A stretch of DNA of 64,000 nucleotides from Todiramphus chloris collaris (GCA_025345505.1 JANVCC010000018.1:56067656-56131655), one strand, 5' to 3'; shown: positions 48,901-61,537, counted from the first letter of the stretch. Notes: a model not told the origin generated them from the letters alone. Numbers and translations: made by a program.

Positions 48901-51900
48901 ATAGATTGTACCCAGGCTAGATTAAAAAGATGGGTTTGCACCTAGATACCCAAACACTCTTACATGACTAGATGAAACTAGTAGGATGTCTCATTGCACT
49001 TACTATTTTTGATACATGTAGGATAGTTAAGAAGTAATTCTTGGAGCAGTAAAACTTCACTTGTTTCAGGAAAGTCACAGATCAGGCAAAGAGGAATCTA
49101 GATCTGCACCATCCCATTCTTGAGATACTCCAGCATGATATGAGCAACAAGGAATTTATGTTTTCTGTGTCAGGACAGGAGGTAGTAACTGACTAAGTGA
49201 TGCCAAACTCAGGAAAATGTTGAAGCCTATCCCAGCTTAAGTACTTGAGTAATCACCTTACAAGTCAAATGTTTATACAGACTGTGTACACCATCTGGCT
49301 TATAATATTTGGCATTTGGCCAAATGCATAAGATAAAAATAAATTCTTCCAGCTCTTCTAAGGTCACCAGGACTTTTCTGTCCAAGGAAATATCATTTGT
49401 ATATCACATAATCCTTTGATTGTCCCAAAGGCCATGCTAATTCAAAATGTGGCATCTTTTTAATAAATAAAATGGTGCAGGAAGGCTGCTTATGAATCCG
49501 CTGTGCAAGCACCATTGCATTTAGGTCACTGCCTTTACAATGCCATTGTTATGGAATAAGACTGTTCCCCCAGGTCTGAGGAGATCAATTGCTTTCCAAG
49601 ACAATTCTCCTGCAAAGGCAGTTGGAGTGCAGAATCTCTGTGCTGGTCTTTTTAAACCAAGTAGGGGTGCTCAGGAGTCTGCAAGTGCTGTCCAGGAGGC
49701 AGCTACTGCTACTTTGGTACTACTCTGCTACTTCGGAAGACGGTGTTGGGGCTAGTGCTGAGGACCTTTTGTCAATGCACAGCATGAGCACCATGACTGA
49801 TAGTGCTAGGTGTGGGACTGTGGGGACCCGATGGCCAGTGTGGATGTTAGCTGCCTAGGGATGCTCCAGCTAAGGCTGCAAGCCCTGAGCAAACATACCC
49901 AGAGGAAAGTTTTTTCCTGGAGAAGGCCTCAGAGGTACAGTACAGAGCATCACCCAAGGGGGACCTAGTCCAAGAACATAATTTTCCTGGCCTTTTGAGC
50001 AAGACAAGTGCCTTTGACAGGAAATTTGTTGGTAAGTACATGAACAAGTGCTCCCACACTGGTGACAAAGCCATTTCTAGCAGGGTGACAGCCTCTTCCT
50101 CCTGCCCCCTGCACATCCTGCTTCAGGTTTCATTAAAATTACAGTAACCTTTAAACTCTTGTAAGACTTAAAATAATTTCCAGACCTTGAAAGATGTGGC
50201 ATTACTTGTTGCTGAGACCAGAGACTTGTAACTATGGCTGGTGCAGCAGCAGTATTTGCTTTTTACCCTTCCCTGCCCTTGTGCTTCTACCTGAGCTGAA
50301 GGGACCACCTTTGCAAATGAAAGCCCACTTCTGTTTCCACTGCTGCTTATTACCAGCTGAGCTTTCTCTGAAGAGACAGGAGGAAGGCAAAACAACTTTA
50401 GCTACAATTGTACTTGTTACAGGGATTTTCAGAAACTTGAATGGCTGTTGCTTGACTCTATAAACTACATCCCGTTGCCAGTTTATAAATTACCAGCATT
50501 ATTATACCTCTCCTTTCAACACTGACTATACTCTTTGCCTGCTGAAATGAAAATGGAAAAATAGGGGGAGGCACAAACACCATTTTCCAAGGCCAGTTCT
50601 CATGTTCTCAGGATTTCGTGCCCAATAGTTTTCTAGTCAGTGAGGCATTAAACTGCTGAGCTTTCAAGCCAGTAAATTGCAAAAATAATCTGCTGGTTCC
50701 TTCAGCCCAGAAAGAAGTCTGTCCAGCTGGACTGTTTCTACATATGCTGTCAGGCAGAGAAAGATGTCCACCAGTTGTCACCTCCTCCTTTGGCTTCTGA
50801 GGCGACACCCCATAATTCACTGAGTGTGCATAGATGTTGCTGGCACGCACGGCAGCACGAGCAGCAGGGAGGAAAGCAGGCACTACCAGAGGAAACAGAC
50901 CATAATGAGAGCACAGCTTAGCACCCTCCCACATATGTGTATGCACATGCACATACATACTTACATCGTGAAATATGAGAAAGAAGGGAGAAACTGGAGG
51001 GTAGTGAAGCATAGCGGGTGCCCAGGGAGAAGGGCCTTGACTGTTGCGGCTTCTTTTCAACCGCAAGGATTTAATGCAACGTTAATCTCTTGGTGCTCTT
51101 GACATCCCTGATCACAGCCTTCTGATTTCATCTGAGTCGGCATTTCCAGCACAAACGTTTATTTTCTGTGGGAGAATGGGTTCCACGGGAAAAAAAAAAA
51201 AGGTCCGTCTCAGCTGGATACTGATTTTTGTTCTCCAATTAATTAAAATAGAAATCTCTTTCCACCCTTGAACGATGGAAATGCAAAAAAACTCAGGGAT
51301 GGCTGAGATTGTTTTAAATTCACCTCATTTCTGGCATTTAATGGGAAATATAAAAGTGATCCACTTAAGTATATTTGAGAAGATACATTATTTGCAAGCA
51401 ATTAAAAGATTTCAAGTGAATTATCAGCCAGGTACCTGAGAATGAAATCCCTTGCTGTTGATACCAGCAGCAAAGCTAATTTGGCTCAAGAGCAGCAGGC
51501 AGCCATCTCTACGTATGGGCACAATCTTGCTGTGGTTATATCACATTCCCCCAGTTTACCCAGGCCTAAATAGAGCCAATACTTAACAAAAGCCACCAGC
51601 ACACCCTGAGGTCCCTAGCTTACCTTGCCACACAACCTGTCTTCACCAGCAGTAAACCTGGGCTGCCAGGCCTGTGTCTTGATGCAGTCTGCACAAGGTG
51701 CAAGTGCTTCTGCTTCGGAAGAGAAACTGTAACGCTTCTTTGCTTGAAAACACAGGGTAGCTGTGGCAGTGTCTTTGCAGCTGCAAGAGCACTTACTCAA
51801 ACGTGTGACCAAAACTAGTGTCTCAGGCTTTTAAATTGTTCTCCAAAGCAATACTCTATTTCTGTAAGATTGTTATTGCTGTGGAAATAAACAGAATGTC

Positions 51901-54900
51901 GGGGGCTAATTTGAGAGTGGGCAATATCTGGATATGCTGGGCTGTCAGAAGTAATGAGGCAGAATGGACTACTATGATTTTATCTACCCCAAATGTTTTT
52001 ATATGACTACTTTCCAAGAAGCGTTATCTGCAAGGCAGTGAGGCCAAGTGTCTGTCTAACTGTCACTCTGATCTCCTGCTTTGTCAGAGAGCTTGTGGAA
52101 GTGATTTTGGAGCTAAGGAATTCCATCTCTACCAAGGCATATACTGCTCTTCCACCCTGGGGTTTTTTTGAATGTGGCATGGCCCCATGCTCTTAGACAA
52201 CAACAAATTTCTGCTGCATATAAGAGCCAATGAGCAGAGTGACACTCAAATCATCTCTGAAACTTGACTGGGAAGCGTTTGTGAAATCCCAATGGAAGGA
52301 GCAAATTATTGTGAATATTATGTGGTAATAGCAAAATACTTGTGCTTATCTAAGCTGTAACCTCCGTCTTTGGTCCAAAACCTTTTGAGTAAATGTAGTC
52401 AATTTGTCAACATGATTGTTGTGCATGGTTGACCATGGGTGTCCAACTGCTAGAAGGTGTGCATGGTAAGTAGTAGCTCTGTATATGCTAAAATTATCAT
52501 TAAAAAGAGTCATGGAAAAAAATGTCCAAATATGTATTTATTATCCTGAAAACTGTTTTTATTACAATGTATTTACTGTACAGTTTAATGTTGTTTTAGC
52601 ATGCCTGCGTGAGTAGGATTTAAAGCCACATGGAAAAAAGTTCAAACAAGACAAAACTAGTGAATTTAGAGAAATAATTTGGAATGTAAAGCCATCATTT
52701 CTCCCTTCAAGCTGTGACTGCTCATGGCCTGCTGGAGCAGACTAGTAACCTGAAATGTGAAAAAAAAACCCCAAAAAAAGCACTTGAAATGTGTGTCTGA
52801 ACACTTGGGGTAAGCTGTCCTTTGTGCCAAGTTTTCTTTTACATATGCTGCATGAGAATTGATTGTCTTTGTGATTTTTATCCTAGCTGAAACAAATGCA
52901 CATGTTGTTCTTATTTGTATGAATGGCTAATCCATTTTAATATGCTGTTTTGACACATGTTCATGACTTTTGCAAGTTAATAGAGGTGATTAACATCTGT
53001 CATGCCTTTCCCTCAGCACTTTTTTCTTTATACTGGCTTATATTAAGGATAACAAGGAAGTATATCCTTGTGCCAGTGCTAATGATGTGGAATTTTTTGA
53101 GGCCTGATATACATCAACTTGGTACAGTACCAGCAACCCCAACATGCATCCCTTTTGGAATGACCCTCTACAAAATCATCAGTGTATGAAATTCCTTTAG
53201 GCATTTTGTCTCACTGCCTCAGTTTGCCCCCAGAATGCCTTCTGCTGGAACTCTCTGTGTGAAGGTTGGGATGAGGACAACCTTTCAGTACAAGGAATAG
53301 TCAGGGAGATTTGTGGTGATTCCTCAGTACTTTTTCTTGCCACAAGGCTAGGGTCAATCAGGCAAAAAGTGACAGCTAGGAACTTTTCTTTCCTGCTTTA
53401 TTTATACGTGTCTAAATCATTTCTTTGGATATCAACTGTTTACTCTGAAAATAAACAGATAACTTAGCAAATCTCCTGCAAGTTGGCCCATTAGTCATTA
53501 GAAAAAAACAAAGGAAAAAAAAAAATCACTCAGCCTAACCTTACACACCGAATTTTGGTGTCATTGCCATTCAGAACAGGATACTGAAGTGGAAGCTGTG
53601 AATCATTGGTTGGAGGAGCATCTGTCAGTGCACTGATTACAGTAGGATCCTATGAAGAATAACCTTGGGCAAGATATAGATTTTGTCTCTAAAATCAATA
53701 GTTTTGTTGAATTTAAACCCAAACTCCAAAACATGTAATCAAGATGTTCTTAGGAGAAGAGGATAATCTTGTGCTCCAAGAGACTGGAGAACATCAAAAT
53801 AAGAGTAATCAAACTCTAAACTTTGGGGAAAAAAAAATCCTCCTAACAGAAACTGAATATTTTTCTGATTGTTTCCATCTGTACTACACCCTGGCTATCC
53901 CAAGCGATTGTAACCGATTAGCAAGGAGGAGGAAAACAATTTTCCAGAAATATTATGATGCACTCATGCAGTAAGTACATTCTGGTTCACAATTACTTTG
54001 TATGTAAAAGCCAGGTCCTTCTACAGTATTTGTATGGAAAGAGTTATCTAAACAGAGGCTGTGTACACTGTAGCTGCCAAGGTGCTGACCACATGAATAC
54101 CCATGACATAGATTTGGCAAGAATGAGATTAGCCTTGTTATCTTGGCCAAATTCCAGGATAAGTAAATAAAGTTGGACAACCTAATTTTCTCTCAGTTTC
54201 AGCAGGAGATACTAAGTGTGATGCTACTGCTTAATATATTAGGTAGCTGTTCTCATTATACAAGGGGGATATAGAATACTGCCCTCTTGATATCACATTT
54301 AGTCTAGCTCTGCAGAAGTAGAAATGATGACTAATCGTACAGGGCAATCACACCATCACTTGGGTCTTCTAATTCTTTCCTAGTGCTGCTTAATAGCTTC
54401 TTCCTCCCAGTCAGGCAAGGGGAATGTGCCTGTACCCTCAGCAGGCTTCAATCAGAATACCTTCTATTGACTTCAGTGAATTATCAGCTTGGTTTACTGA
54501 AAGGATCTAAGGAAAAGTTTGTCCTGGGACCATTAAGTCTGAGAAGTAGTATGAAGTGTACTGAAACTCATAATCATGTAATACGCACTACTCGGTCAGA
54601 GGTCTCCACTAAAATTCTTCCTGGTGCTGTTGGGAAGCATATGGCATCCTCTCTTCTCATTGCAGGGTGAGCCCTGCAGCAAAGAACAAAGGTCAAAAAG
54701 AGCTAAGTAGCTGTGACTGATAATTAGAGACTGTTACTGTCACGGTAGGAGGCACTAGATGTCCACAAGATGTCTGGGCTCCTTTAGGCAAAAGGTCTGT
54801 TCCAAAAGTACACCCTACACATGCCTTTGTGCAGGCAAAGACTTCACCCTAACGGCACATGCTATTGGCACTGTTAGCTCTTTTAAGGGAGCTGCTGGAT

Positions 54901-56370
54901 AAATGGAGCTGGGCATGAACAAGGGAGACTCTGCGTTGGTCTCTGATTAGAATCAGTACTTGAGACAATGCTGGTCTCACAAAGCAAGCATTGGCATGGA
55001 GTTAGGATTCCTAGGAGATGGAAATGACTTTTTCTCCCAGGGCTACCACTCCCATTAACTGGAGACATGAGACCCCCCCCCCCACTTCCTACAAATTCAA
55101 CTTGATATCAGACTCATTACTCAAGTTCCCTTCATTCAGGCAGTGTGACAGGCAGCAGAATAATGGCCAAACATCAGGCAGTGGGTATAGCACCCTACAG
55201 CAAGGATCCAGAAGTCACTAACCAGTCTCTCTATAGAAACAAAATACTTCTAAAATACAGTATCGCGCATTTGCTAATTGCCTACATAGATGATTGTGTA
55301 CATTTCATACACATGCACAGTAGCCACTATGCTGCTAAAGCTGAAGGGCTGGTTAGGTTGTAGACCTCTTGCTTTCATTGACCTATTGATATTCTCAGTA
55401 CTCACCATTATTCAGCATCTTTGCTTAATGCAGTCTGTAGTAGCTGACAGGTTCCCTGCTGGTAGTCATGTGCCATTTTCCTGATCAGCAAAGCCCCAGT
55501 TTATGTCCCAGCTGGTCTTGTAATGAGTTGGGGGATTGTGTGTAAATAAAACAGAGTTTTGAAAATAATAAAACTATCTGAAAACCAGGTTGCCATTTCT
55601 TTCAGAGTTACATCATAGCACAGGACAGCTTTGTCGTGCCTGGCATTGGCAGCTGCTCTCTGTAGACCCCTCTGCCCTGCGGGACGAGCACCCATTTCGG
55701 GGCAGGTGAGCAATGGCTCTGCAATGTCCTCCCACTAAACGCTCCCGAAAGGAAGTGCAGTGCTTTTGCCAAGCCTCCTGCTCCAACTCCACACCAGAGA
55801 CCGAGCAGGCTCTTGGAAATCAGCCCACACCTGAGGTGATCTCTGCAACGCCACTGCTGTAAGCTGATGACTACCCTGGGCTCAGCAGCTAGAAAAGCTG
55901 GGGGAAAACTCAGTAAATTGGTATCATGCAAGGTTCACTGTTCTGTATGGTTGAGTAAAGCTTCACGTTGACAGGGAATTTGTTTGGAAATCATGCCTAA
56001 AAGATACAGCGGTACAAGTTCATGTGAACCAAAGTGGAAAAGAAAAGGATTTGGTTTTAGCATAAATCATAATGTGTTACAATTTATCATGAAACTTTCT
56101 TGGATTCCCTCTGACATGAAACCAGGTATTTAAAAAATACTTAAATCTGTCTTTTAAATGCAGGTTATAAAGGCTTGGAAATGGTCCTAAAACAGAGTAT
56201 GTTATAGGCTTGCAGTAAAAAAAACTCTGGTTTAACTGTAGGTATTTCTTGATCTTAATTCTGTCTATACTCAGTAAAGGTTTCATTTATATCAGTGGGA
56301 ATTGTCCTGAAAAATGATTTTACAAAACCTGTAAAGGCTATTTTATTTGATTCATTTTTAATTACTCCCC
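42911..56370. other. Intergenic, 13.5 kb, no gene or large repeat recognised
   Basis: Ordinary sequence with short homopolymers (for example A12 at 45,945; C11 at 55,074) and a pyrimidine tract followed by a purine tract at 46,706-46,830. ORFs up to 152 codons overlap on both strands and have no recognisable domains. A possible conserved stretch at 51,130-51,480 is listed as a finding. Confidence 0.5.
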
Positions 56371-56520
56371 CTAAAAAAAAAACAAAACCAAAACTGAAAC
56401 AAAAACAAAACAAACAAAACCAAATAAATAAAAAACCCAAAGAAACCAAAAAACAACCAACCAACCAAAAAACAAAAAAAAACCCCAAATCCAACCCAAA
56501 CTGAAAAAAAAAAAAGAAAC
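56371..56520. repeat. A-rich simple repeat (AAAAC/AACC)n
   Basis: About 150 bases of CAAAA, CCAAA and CAACC units between A runs. Low complexity; ORFs on both strands (K/N/P- or F/W/G-rich) are spurious. Confidence 0.9.
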
Positions 56521-56735
56521 CCACAACTCTATTAATTTCATCTTTGCATCAGTCATGTATTATAACCCTTAGTACTTCTCAATGATGCTTAAACAGGGAT
56601 TTAGATGAAAGTGCTTTGTGTAATATGGCTTTTGTTAGAGCAAGTAGAGCCGCTGAAATTCCATTCTTTCAATTTTAAATCTGACATTTCTTTGCAGGCT
56701 AATACAAAGTACCAAGACATACATGCAAGTACATT

Positions 56736-56790
56736 AAAAAAAAAAAAAAAAGTCACCCCAAAAAACCCCACCAAAAAAACCCAAAAAACA
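56736..56790. repeat. A16 run followed by A(n)CCCC motifs
   Basis: A16 at 56,736-56,751, then alternating A5-A7 and CCC/CCCC blocks to about 56,790. Low complexity. Confidence 0.85.
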
Positions 56791-57059
56791 ATGCAGGCAA
56801 AAGAATTGGATTGTAGATAAATTAATAATTACTTAAGAAAAATGTCATAGAGCAGCCCTGTCAATTCATGTCCATTTAAGTTCCCACCCATTTTAATTCA
56901 TATAGTTTATTTGCTGTTCAAGCTCTATCCACTTTTTCTATTTAATTAAATAGAATATTTTCTTCCAACATGTTCCATGTGCCAAAAACTAATGAAAGCC
57001 AAAGCTTTCCCAGCCATGGACAAACAGATTCCATATTCAATGGGACAAATTCGCCCATT

Positions 57060-57392
57060 GTAGCAGCCTTCCAGTACTTAAAGGGAGGCTACAGGAAAGA
57101 TGGGGAAGGATTCTTTATCAGGGAGTGTAGTCACGGAATGAGGGGTAATGGTATTGAATTGAAAGAAAGTAGATTTAGATTAGATATTAGGAAGAAAATC
57201 TTCACTGTGAGGCTGGTGAGACACTAGAACAGGTTGCCCAGAGAAGTTGTGGATGCCCTCTCCCTGGAAGTGTCTAATGCCAGTTAGGATGGGGCTTTGA
57301 GCAACCTGTTCTAGTGGGAGGTGTCCCTGCACATGGCAGGAGGTTTGGAACTAGATGTTCTTTATGGTTCCTTCCAATTCAAACCATTCTAT
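57060..57392 (+). repeat. CR1 LINE, sense 3' fragment
   Basis: Sense-strand CR1: GCAGCCTTCCAGTACTTAAA, then GATTTAGATTAGATATTAGG, GAACAGGTTGCCCAGAGAAG, GGGGCTTTGAGCAACCTGTT, GGAGGTGTCCCTGC and the 3' end CCTTCCAATTCAAACCATTC. About 330 bases, moderate divergence. Confidence 0.93.
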
Positions 57393-57488
57393 CATTATAT
57401 CATTCTGTGAAGTTAAACTACACATTATATCATTCTGTGAAGTTAAACTACACTACATTATATCATTCTGTGAAGTTAAACTACACTA
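57393..57488 (+). repeat. Minisatellite of 30-33 bp units growing from the CR1 3' end
   Basis: Three units (57,393-57,422; 57,423-57,455; 57,456-57,488) beginning CATTATATCATTCTGTGAAG; the last two are identical over 33 bases. Each begins with the CR1 tail repeat, so the array starts at the 3' terminus of the adjacent CR1. Confidence 0.93.
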
Positions 57489-57929
57489 ATAAATGTTATC
57501 CAATATACACAGCAACATTGCCTCCGTGTCATCAGTTCTAAGTGGTTCTGAGGGCAACTGTTGCATACTCAAATCCTTCCCTCTCAGGTCAAGAGATGTG
57601 GCATTAAATAAACAATGTCCAAAATATGGTAGGCCAGTTTTTTATTTGATATTCCTTTGTCATTATGTTATGCTACATATGTTGGTAAAACAAATATCAC
57701 CCTTTTCCAAGATTTAGATACCTCTGTACTGCATGTCTTATCCCCTGCTTTACAATTCCTTGGTTCACACTATGTTGTCTTGTAGTTGTTGGAAATCTTA
57801 GCAGACCGGTGAGAGAAATCTGCTGCCTGTGTTATTTTTCTTTTCACTATGAAATTATGTTTACTTTTAATGCATCATTCTTTATGTGAAAAGACAATTC
57901 CAAATGTTGAAGATCCCACCAAGGATCCC

Positions 57930-58170
57930 AACAATCCTTCTCCTCTTTAACACAGATCTGGCTCAGCTCCTTCAGCCTCTCCTCAGAAGTCCTATGCTAC
58001 AGTCCACAACCAGTTTGGTGGCCTTTGCCAGACTGGATCCAGGATGTCCACATCTATCTTGTACCAGGGAGCCTGGAACTGGACCTAGCACTCCAGCTGT
58101 GCTCTCACCAGTGCTAAGCAGAGACAGAGGATCTCCTCCCTCGACCTGCTGCTGATGCAGCTCTTGATGA
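57930..58170 (-). repeat. CR1 LINE, internal 3' fragment, antisense
   Basis: Blocks in antisense CR1 order: CAGCTCCTTCAGCCTCTCCT, TTGGTGGCCTTTGCCAGACT, CTTGTACCAGGGAGCCTGGA, ACTGGACCTAGCACTCCAG and ATCTCCTCCCTCGACCTGCT. Diverged; faces the plus-strand CR1 at 57.1 kb. Confidence 0.85.
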
Positions 58171-58873
58171 AGTCAACACATACATGGGCAGCTATGGAAG
58201 GCAAAAAAAACCTATTGTACTGCTCATTGCACAGGTAAAATAACCAAGCAAGGGCAAAAGGTAGGGGTCAAAAATTATGTCAACAAGACAAGGCAGGATT
58301 TCTGGAAATAGAAACAAAAATGCTTTTACAGAAAAATGAATTTTGAATACCACTGTCACTTCAGTAAAAGATCAGAGATGTGTAAGAGGAATGCTGTGAT
58401 GAAACTGAGATACGTGCTGATTTCCACATGGTAGAATCAGAAGATGGAGGAGTGATACTGTAATGAAACAGAGTCACTGTTGTGCAAAACAGTGCAGATC
58501 AGAATCGTTGAAGCTGCAAAATTTCAGTAGTCCAAATAGTAAATAAAGGCCAGTACTTAAGGAACAAATTCAAAGCAAAAGTATATAAAGGAAACCTGAC
58601 AAATGAAGAAAGAAGCAAAACATATTTTCTACGTGCAAACAAGAAACACACACAATTTATTTCATGAGTTTTACCTGGAAGTACCAGAATTTCATCTGCT
58701 TCTTTCCTGCTTTGATCCCATTCAAGTGTTTATAGAGTGTTTTCATTTAAAAGGTATTCATAACAAATAAATACACAATGAATTAAAATGATCTTTCTCA
58801 AATTGTTGAGACTTTACTTAGAGATACCTTACAATATTTGTTCTCCATTCATGCATATAACCTTCAGGAGGAC

Positions 58874-59620
58874 TGTCCTGGTTTGAGTGAGAACAGAACT
58901 AATTCTGTTCAGTGATTTTACTTTTCAGCTGTTCTTCACACTAACTTCACTGTCTGAAGTTAGCAGCCTGTTCTCACAGGCAGTGTCTGCTTCTAGCAGT
59001 GATAACACCCTGTTTTTAGAGTGAGTACCAAGTGTTGGTGTTCAGAGCAAGGCCACTGCTGGATCTTGTGTACCACATTGGGGGGTGCAGAAAGTGAAAG
59101 GCTGCACCTGCACGGAGGAGTGGACAGAACGGGTGACCCCAAACTGACCAGCAAGGGATTCCAGCCCATATACGGCATATTCAGTATAAAGCTGGGGGAT
59201 CATGAGAGTCTCGTCCCTCTCTTTGCCCTCTTGTCCCGCTTTGCCGACCTTGCTCAGCTTGGCTCAGGTCCTCTTCTGGTTTTGTCCTTGGAGCATCTGA
59301 GGAGGCCTCTGTCCATTCTGCCTTCAATCCTGATCTGTGTGTTCCTGAATCCACTACCAGAATCCAGCTCCTGAACACAGCTCCCAGTGGTGATGATGAG
59401 ATAATTACCGTCAGGGGGAGTTGGGTTCAGTACTGCCTTTGTATATATTCCATTTTTATTATTATTATGTTGATTTTCATTAAAGCTGTCCTTGTTTCAT
59501 TTTCTAATTGATAATTCTCTCTCCCTTACTCCTTTTCCCTTCCCCTTTGGGGAGGAAGGGGGGTTACCAGAGAGCATCTGTTATAGGTCTAGTGGGCTGC
59601 CCTGACCCTAAACTGTGACA
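58874..59620 (+). mobile_element. Solo LTR of an avian ERVL-type endogenous retrovirus
   Basis: A 747-bp element starting TGTCCTGGTTTGAG and ending CTGTGACA (TG...CA ends), flanked by near-matching 5-base direct repeats AGGAC (58,869-58,873) and AGGAT (59,621-59,625). Inside are a TATAAA at 59,185-59,190 and ATTAAA at 59,479-59,484, giving a U3-R-U5 layout on the plus strand. The termini and the TTATTATTATTAT region resemble the abundant avian ERVL LTRs. No internal retroviral region or second LTR is present, so it is a solo LTR left by recombination. The mismatch in the flanking repeats suggests it is not recent. Confidence 0.85.
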
Positions 59621-59625
59621 AGGAT

Positions 59626-60989
59626 AAATGTAGTCTATTTTGAATTTGTAATGTGAAAAATGTGCACGTGCATGCATTCACACACACACAAACATACTTA
59701 AAAAGCATTTTAATATTGGTTTAACTATTATTTTCTCTTATTGCCTCAAAGTAAATAGAATAAAAGAAGATGAGAAACCTTTTCTTCTCATTACACAATG
59801 ATCTCTTCCTCCACCATGACCTCTCTGATGTCCTCCAAAAGAATGAAGGTCCTGTTCTGGCTTATATATTGCAAATAGCTTAGAGATGTATGGGAGTTAC
59901 TATGGTGGTCAAATCACCACACAAACAGATTACAGAAACTAGGAGTCCTCCTAGGATGTGTTGCCTGCTTTCCATGACACTTTATGCTTTCTCCAACCGT
60001 CAGTATCAATTTGACACTGCAGCAGTATAAAAGACTATGAGAGTCCTGTACACGTCAGTCCTAAGAAGCTGTAAAGTCACTGAAAGAAGCAAGGGTAGAA
60101 AAGATATAGATGATATCACTTACATGGACAGAGCTTCTGGGAAGTCAAGTGACTTGCCTGGGTTTACGTGCAAAGCCAAGGGCAACCCAGCTCCACTACT
60201 GTCTGGGCCTGTGTGCATGCCTCAGTCACATATTTCTTGCAGGAGAATCTCCTCAGCTATGGTCTAGAGACTCTCACAGACTTCCTGATTCAACCAGTAT
60301 GGCTTCCCATAACAATTTCATTAAACTATTTCTGTACTTGTTAGTCTTTCCCCTGGTAGAAGACTATGTTGAAAATACTGTGTTCTATGCTCCACTCCTA
60401 AAACAAACAACATGCAGATAAATATGGTGCAAAGCACTTACCACAACTGAAAAATAAACTTCTAACCACAATGAGGGAGGGGAAAAGAGCTGAGTATTTT
60501 GTGGTCCCCGAAGGAAATTGAAATGTGCTTTTTGGTGGAGACATGCTTCAAAAGATGAAACCAAGCAAGTGGGGAAAATGTCTCTTTTTCTTGGGTATGC
60601 ACAGAGCACATATTAATAGTTGCCATAAGTTAAATGGGAAGTACCATTGATATTATTGTCTGTTTGTTATTAAATAAAATAATTTAAGCTTTGTTCTTTT
60701 CTCCAGTGAATTGAAGAAAGACATCACCCTGAATCAAGTCTGATCAAGTTGCATTTTAGCATATCATGCCTTGCTACAATACTCTTCAGACAGTGGCTGC
60801 TGCAAAACATTTTGTTTAGTGCCCTGTTTATTATTGTTTTTCTAGAGGAAAAATGGTCCCAACCATAATTTATTTTTCTCCAAAATTCCAATGGTCTGCT
60901 ATACTTTAAAGGAAAACAGATGATAAAGGCTTCTTATAATGGTATATGTCTTCTTTAAGGGACTTCAGAAGTCAACTGAATTCATGTAC
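59626..60989. other. Intergenic, with a possible MIR-like SINE
   Basis: Short CA-rich stretch at 59,680-59,692. The segment 60,136-60,220 resembles the MIR core (AAGTCAAGTGACTTGCCTGG...) but weakly. No gene recognised. Confidence 0.4.
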
Positions 60990-61260
60990 AAAAAAAAGAA
61001 AAAGAAAGAGACAAAGGAGAGAGAAAGGGGGGGGACAAAAAAGAGGGGGAGTGGGAGGTGTGGAGGGGAAGAAACAAAGAGAAAAGAGAAAGAGAAAGAG
61101 AGAGAGAAAGAGAGAGAAAGTGAGAGACAGAAAGAAGAGAGAAAGAGAGAAAGAGAGAAAGAGAGAAAGAGAGAAAGAGAGAAAGAGAGAAAGAGAGAAA
61201 GAGAGGAAGGAAGGAAGGAAGGAAGGAAGGAAGGAAGGAAGGAAGGAAGGAAGGAAGGAA

Positions 61261-61354
<94 letters not shown>

Positions 61355-61537
61355 AGAAAAAGGAGATAAAGAGAAAAAGGAGAGAGAAAGAGAGGGGGAA
61401 GGGAAGGGAAGGGAAGGGAAGGGAAGGGAAGGGAAGGGAAGGGAAGGGAAGGGAAGGGAAGGGAAGGGAAGGGAAGGGAAGGGAAGGGAAGGGAAGGGAA
61501 GGGAAAGGAAGGGAAGGGAAAGGAAGGGAAAGGGGAG
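60990..61537 (+). repeat. Compound purine microsatellite (GAGAGAAA)n-(GGAA)15-(GAAA)22-(GGGAA)22
   Basis: Nearly 550 bases of purine strand. In order: an irregular A/G start, 8-base GAGAGAAA units to 61,204, 15 GGAA units (61,205-61,264), about 22 GAAA units (61,265-61,352), and 22 GGGAA units (61,396-61,505). Uninterrupted purine runs of 238 (61,129-61,366) and 170 bases (61,368-61,537) are separated by one T. The near-perfect units point to recent expansion. Long ORFs (about 200 codons on both strands) are artefacts of the repeat. Confidence 0.97.

Noticed and set aside
50608-51066. 152-codon minus-strand ORF
   Set aside because: No recognisable similarity; no supporting signals.
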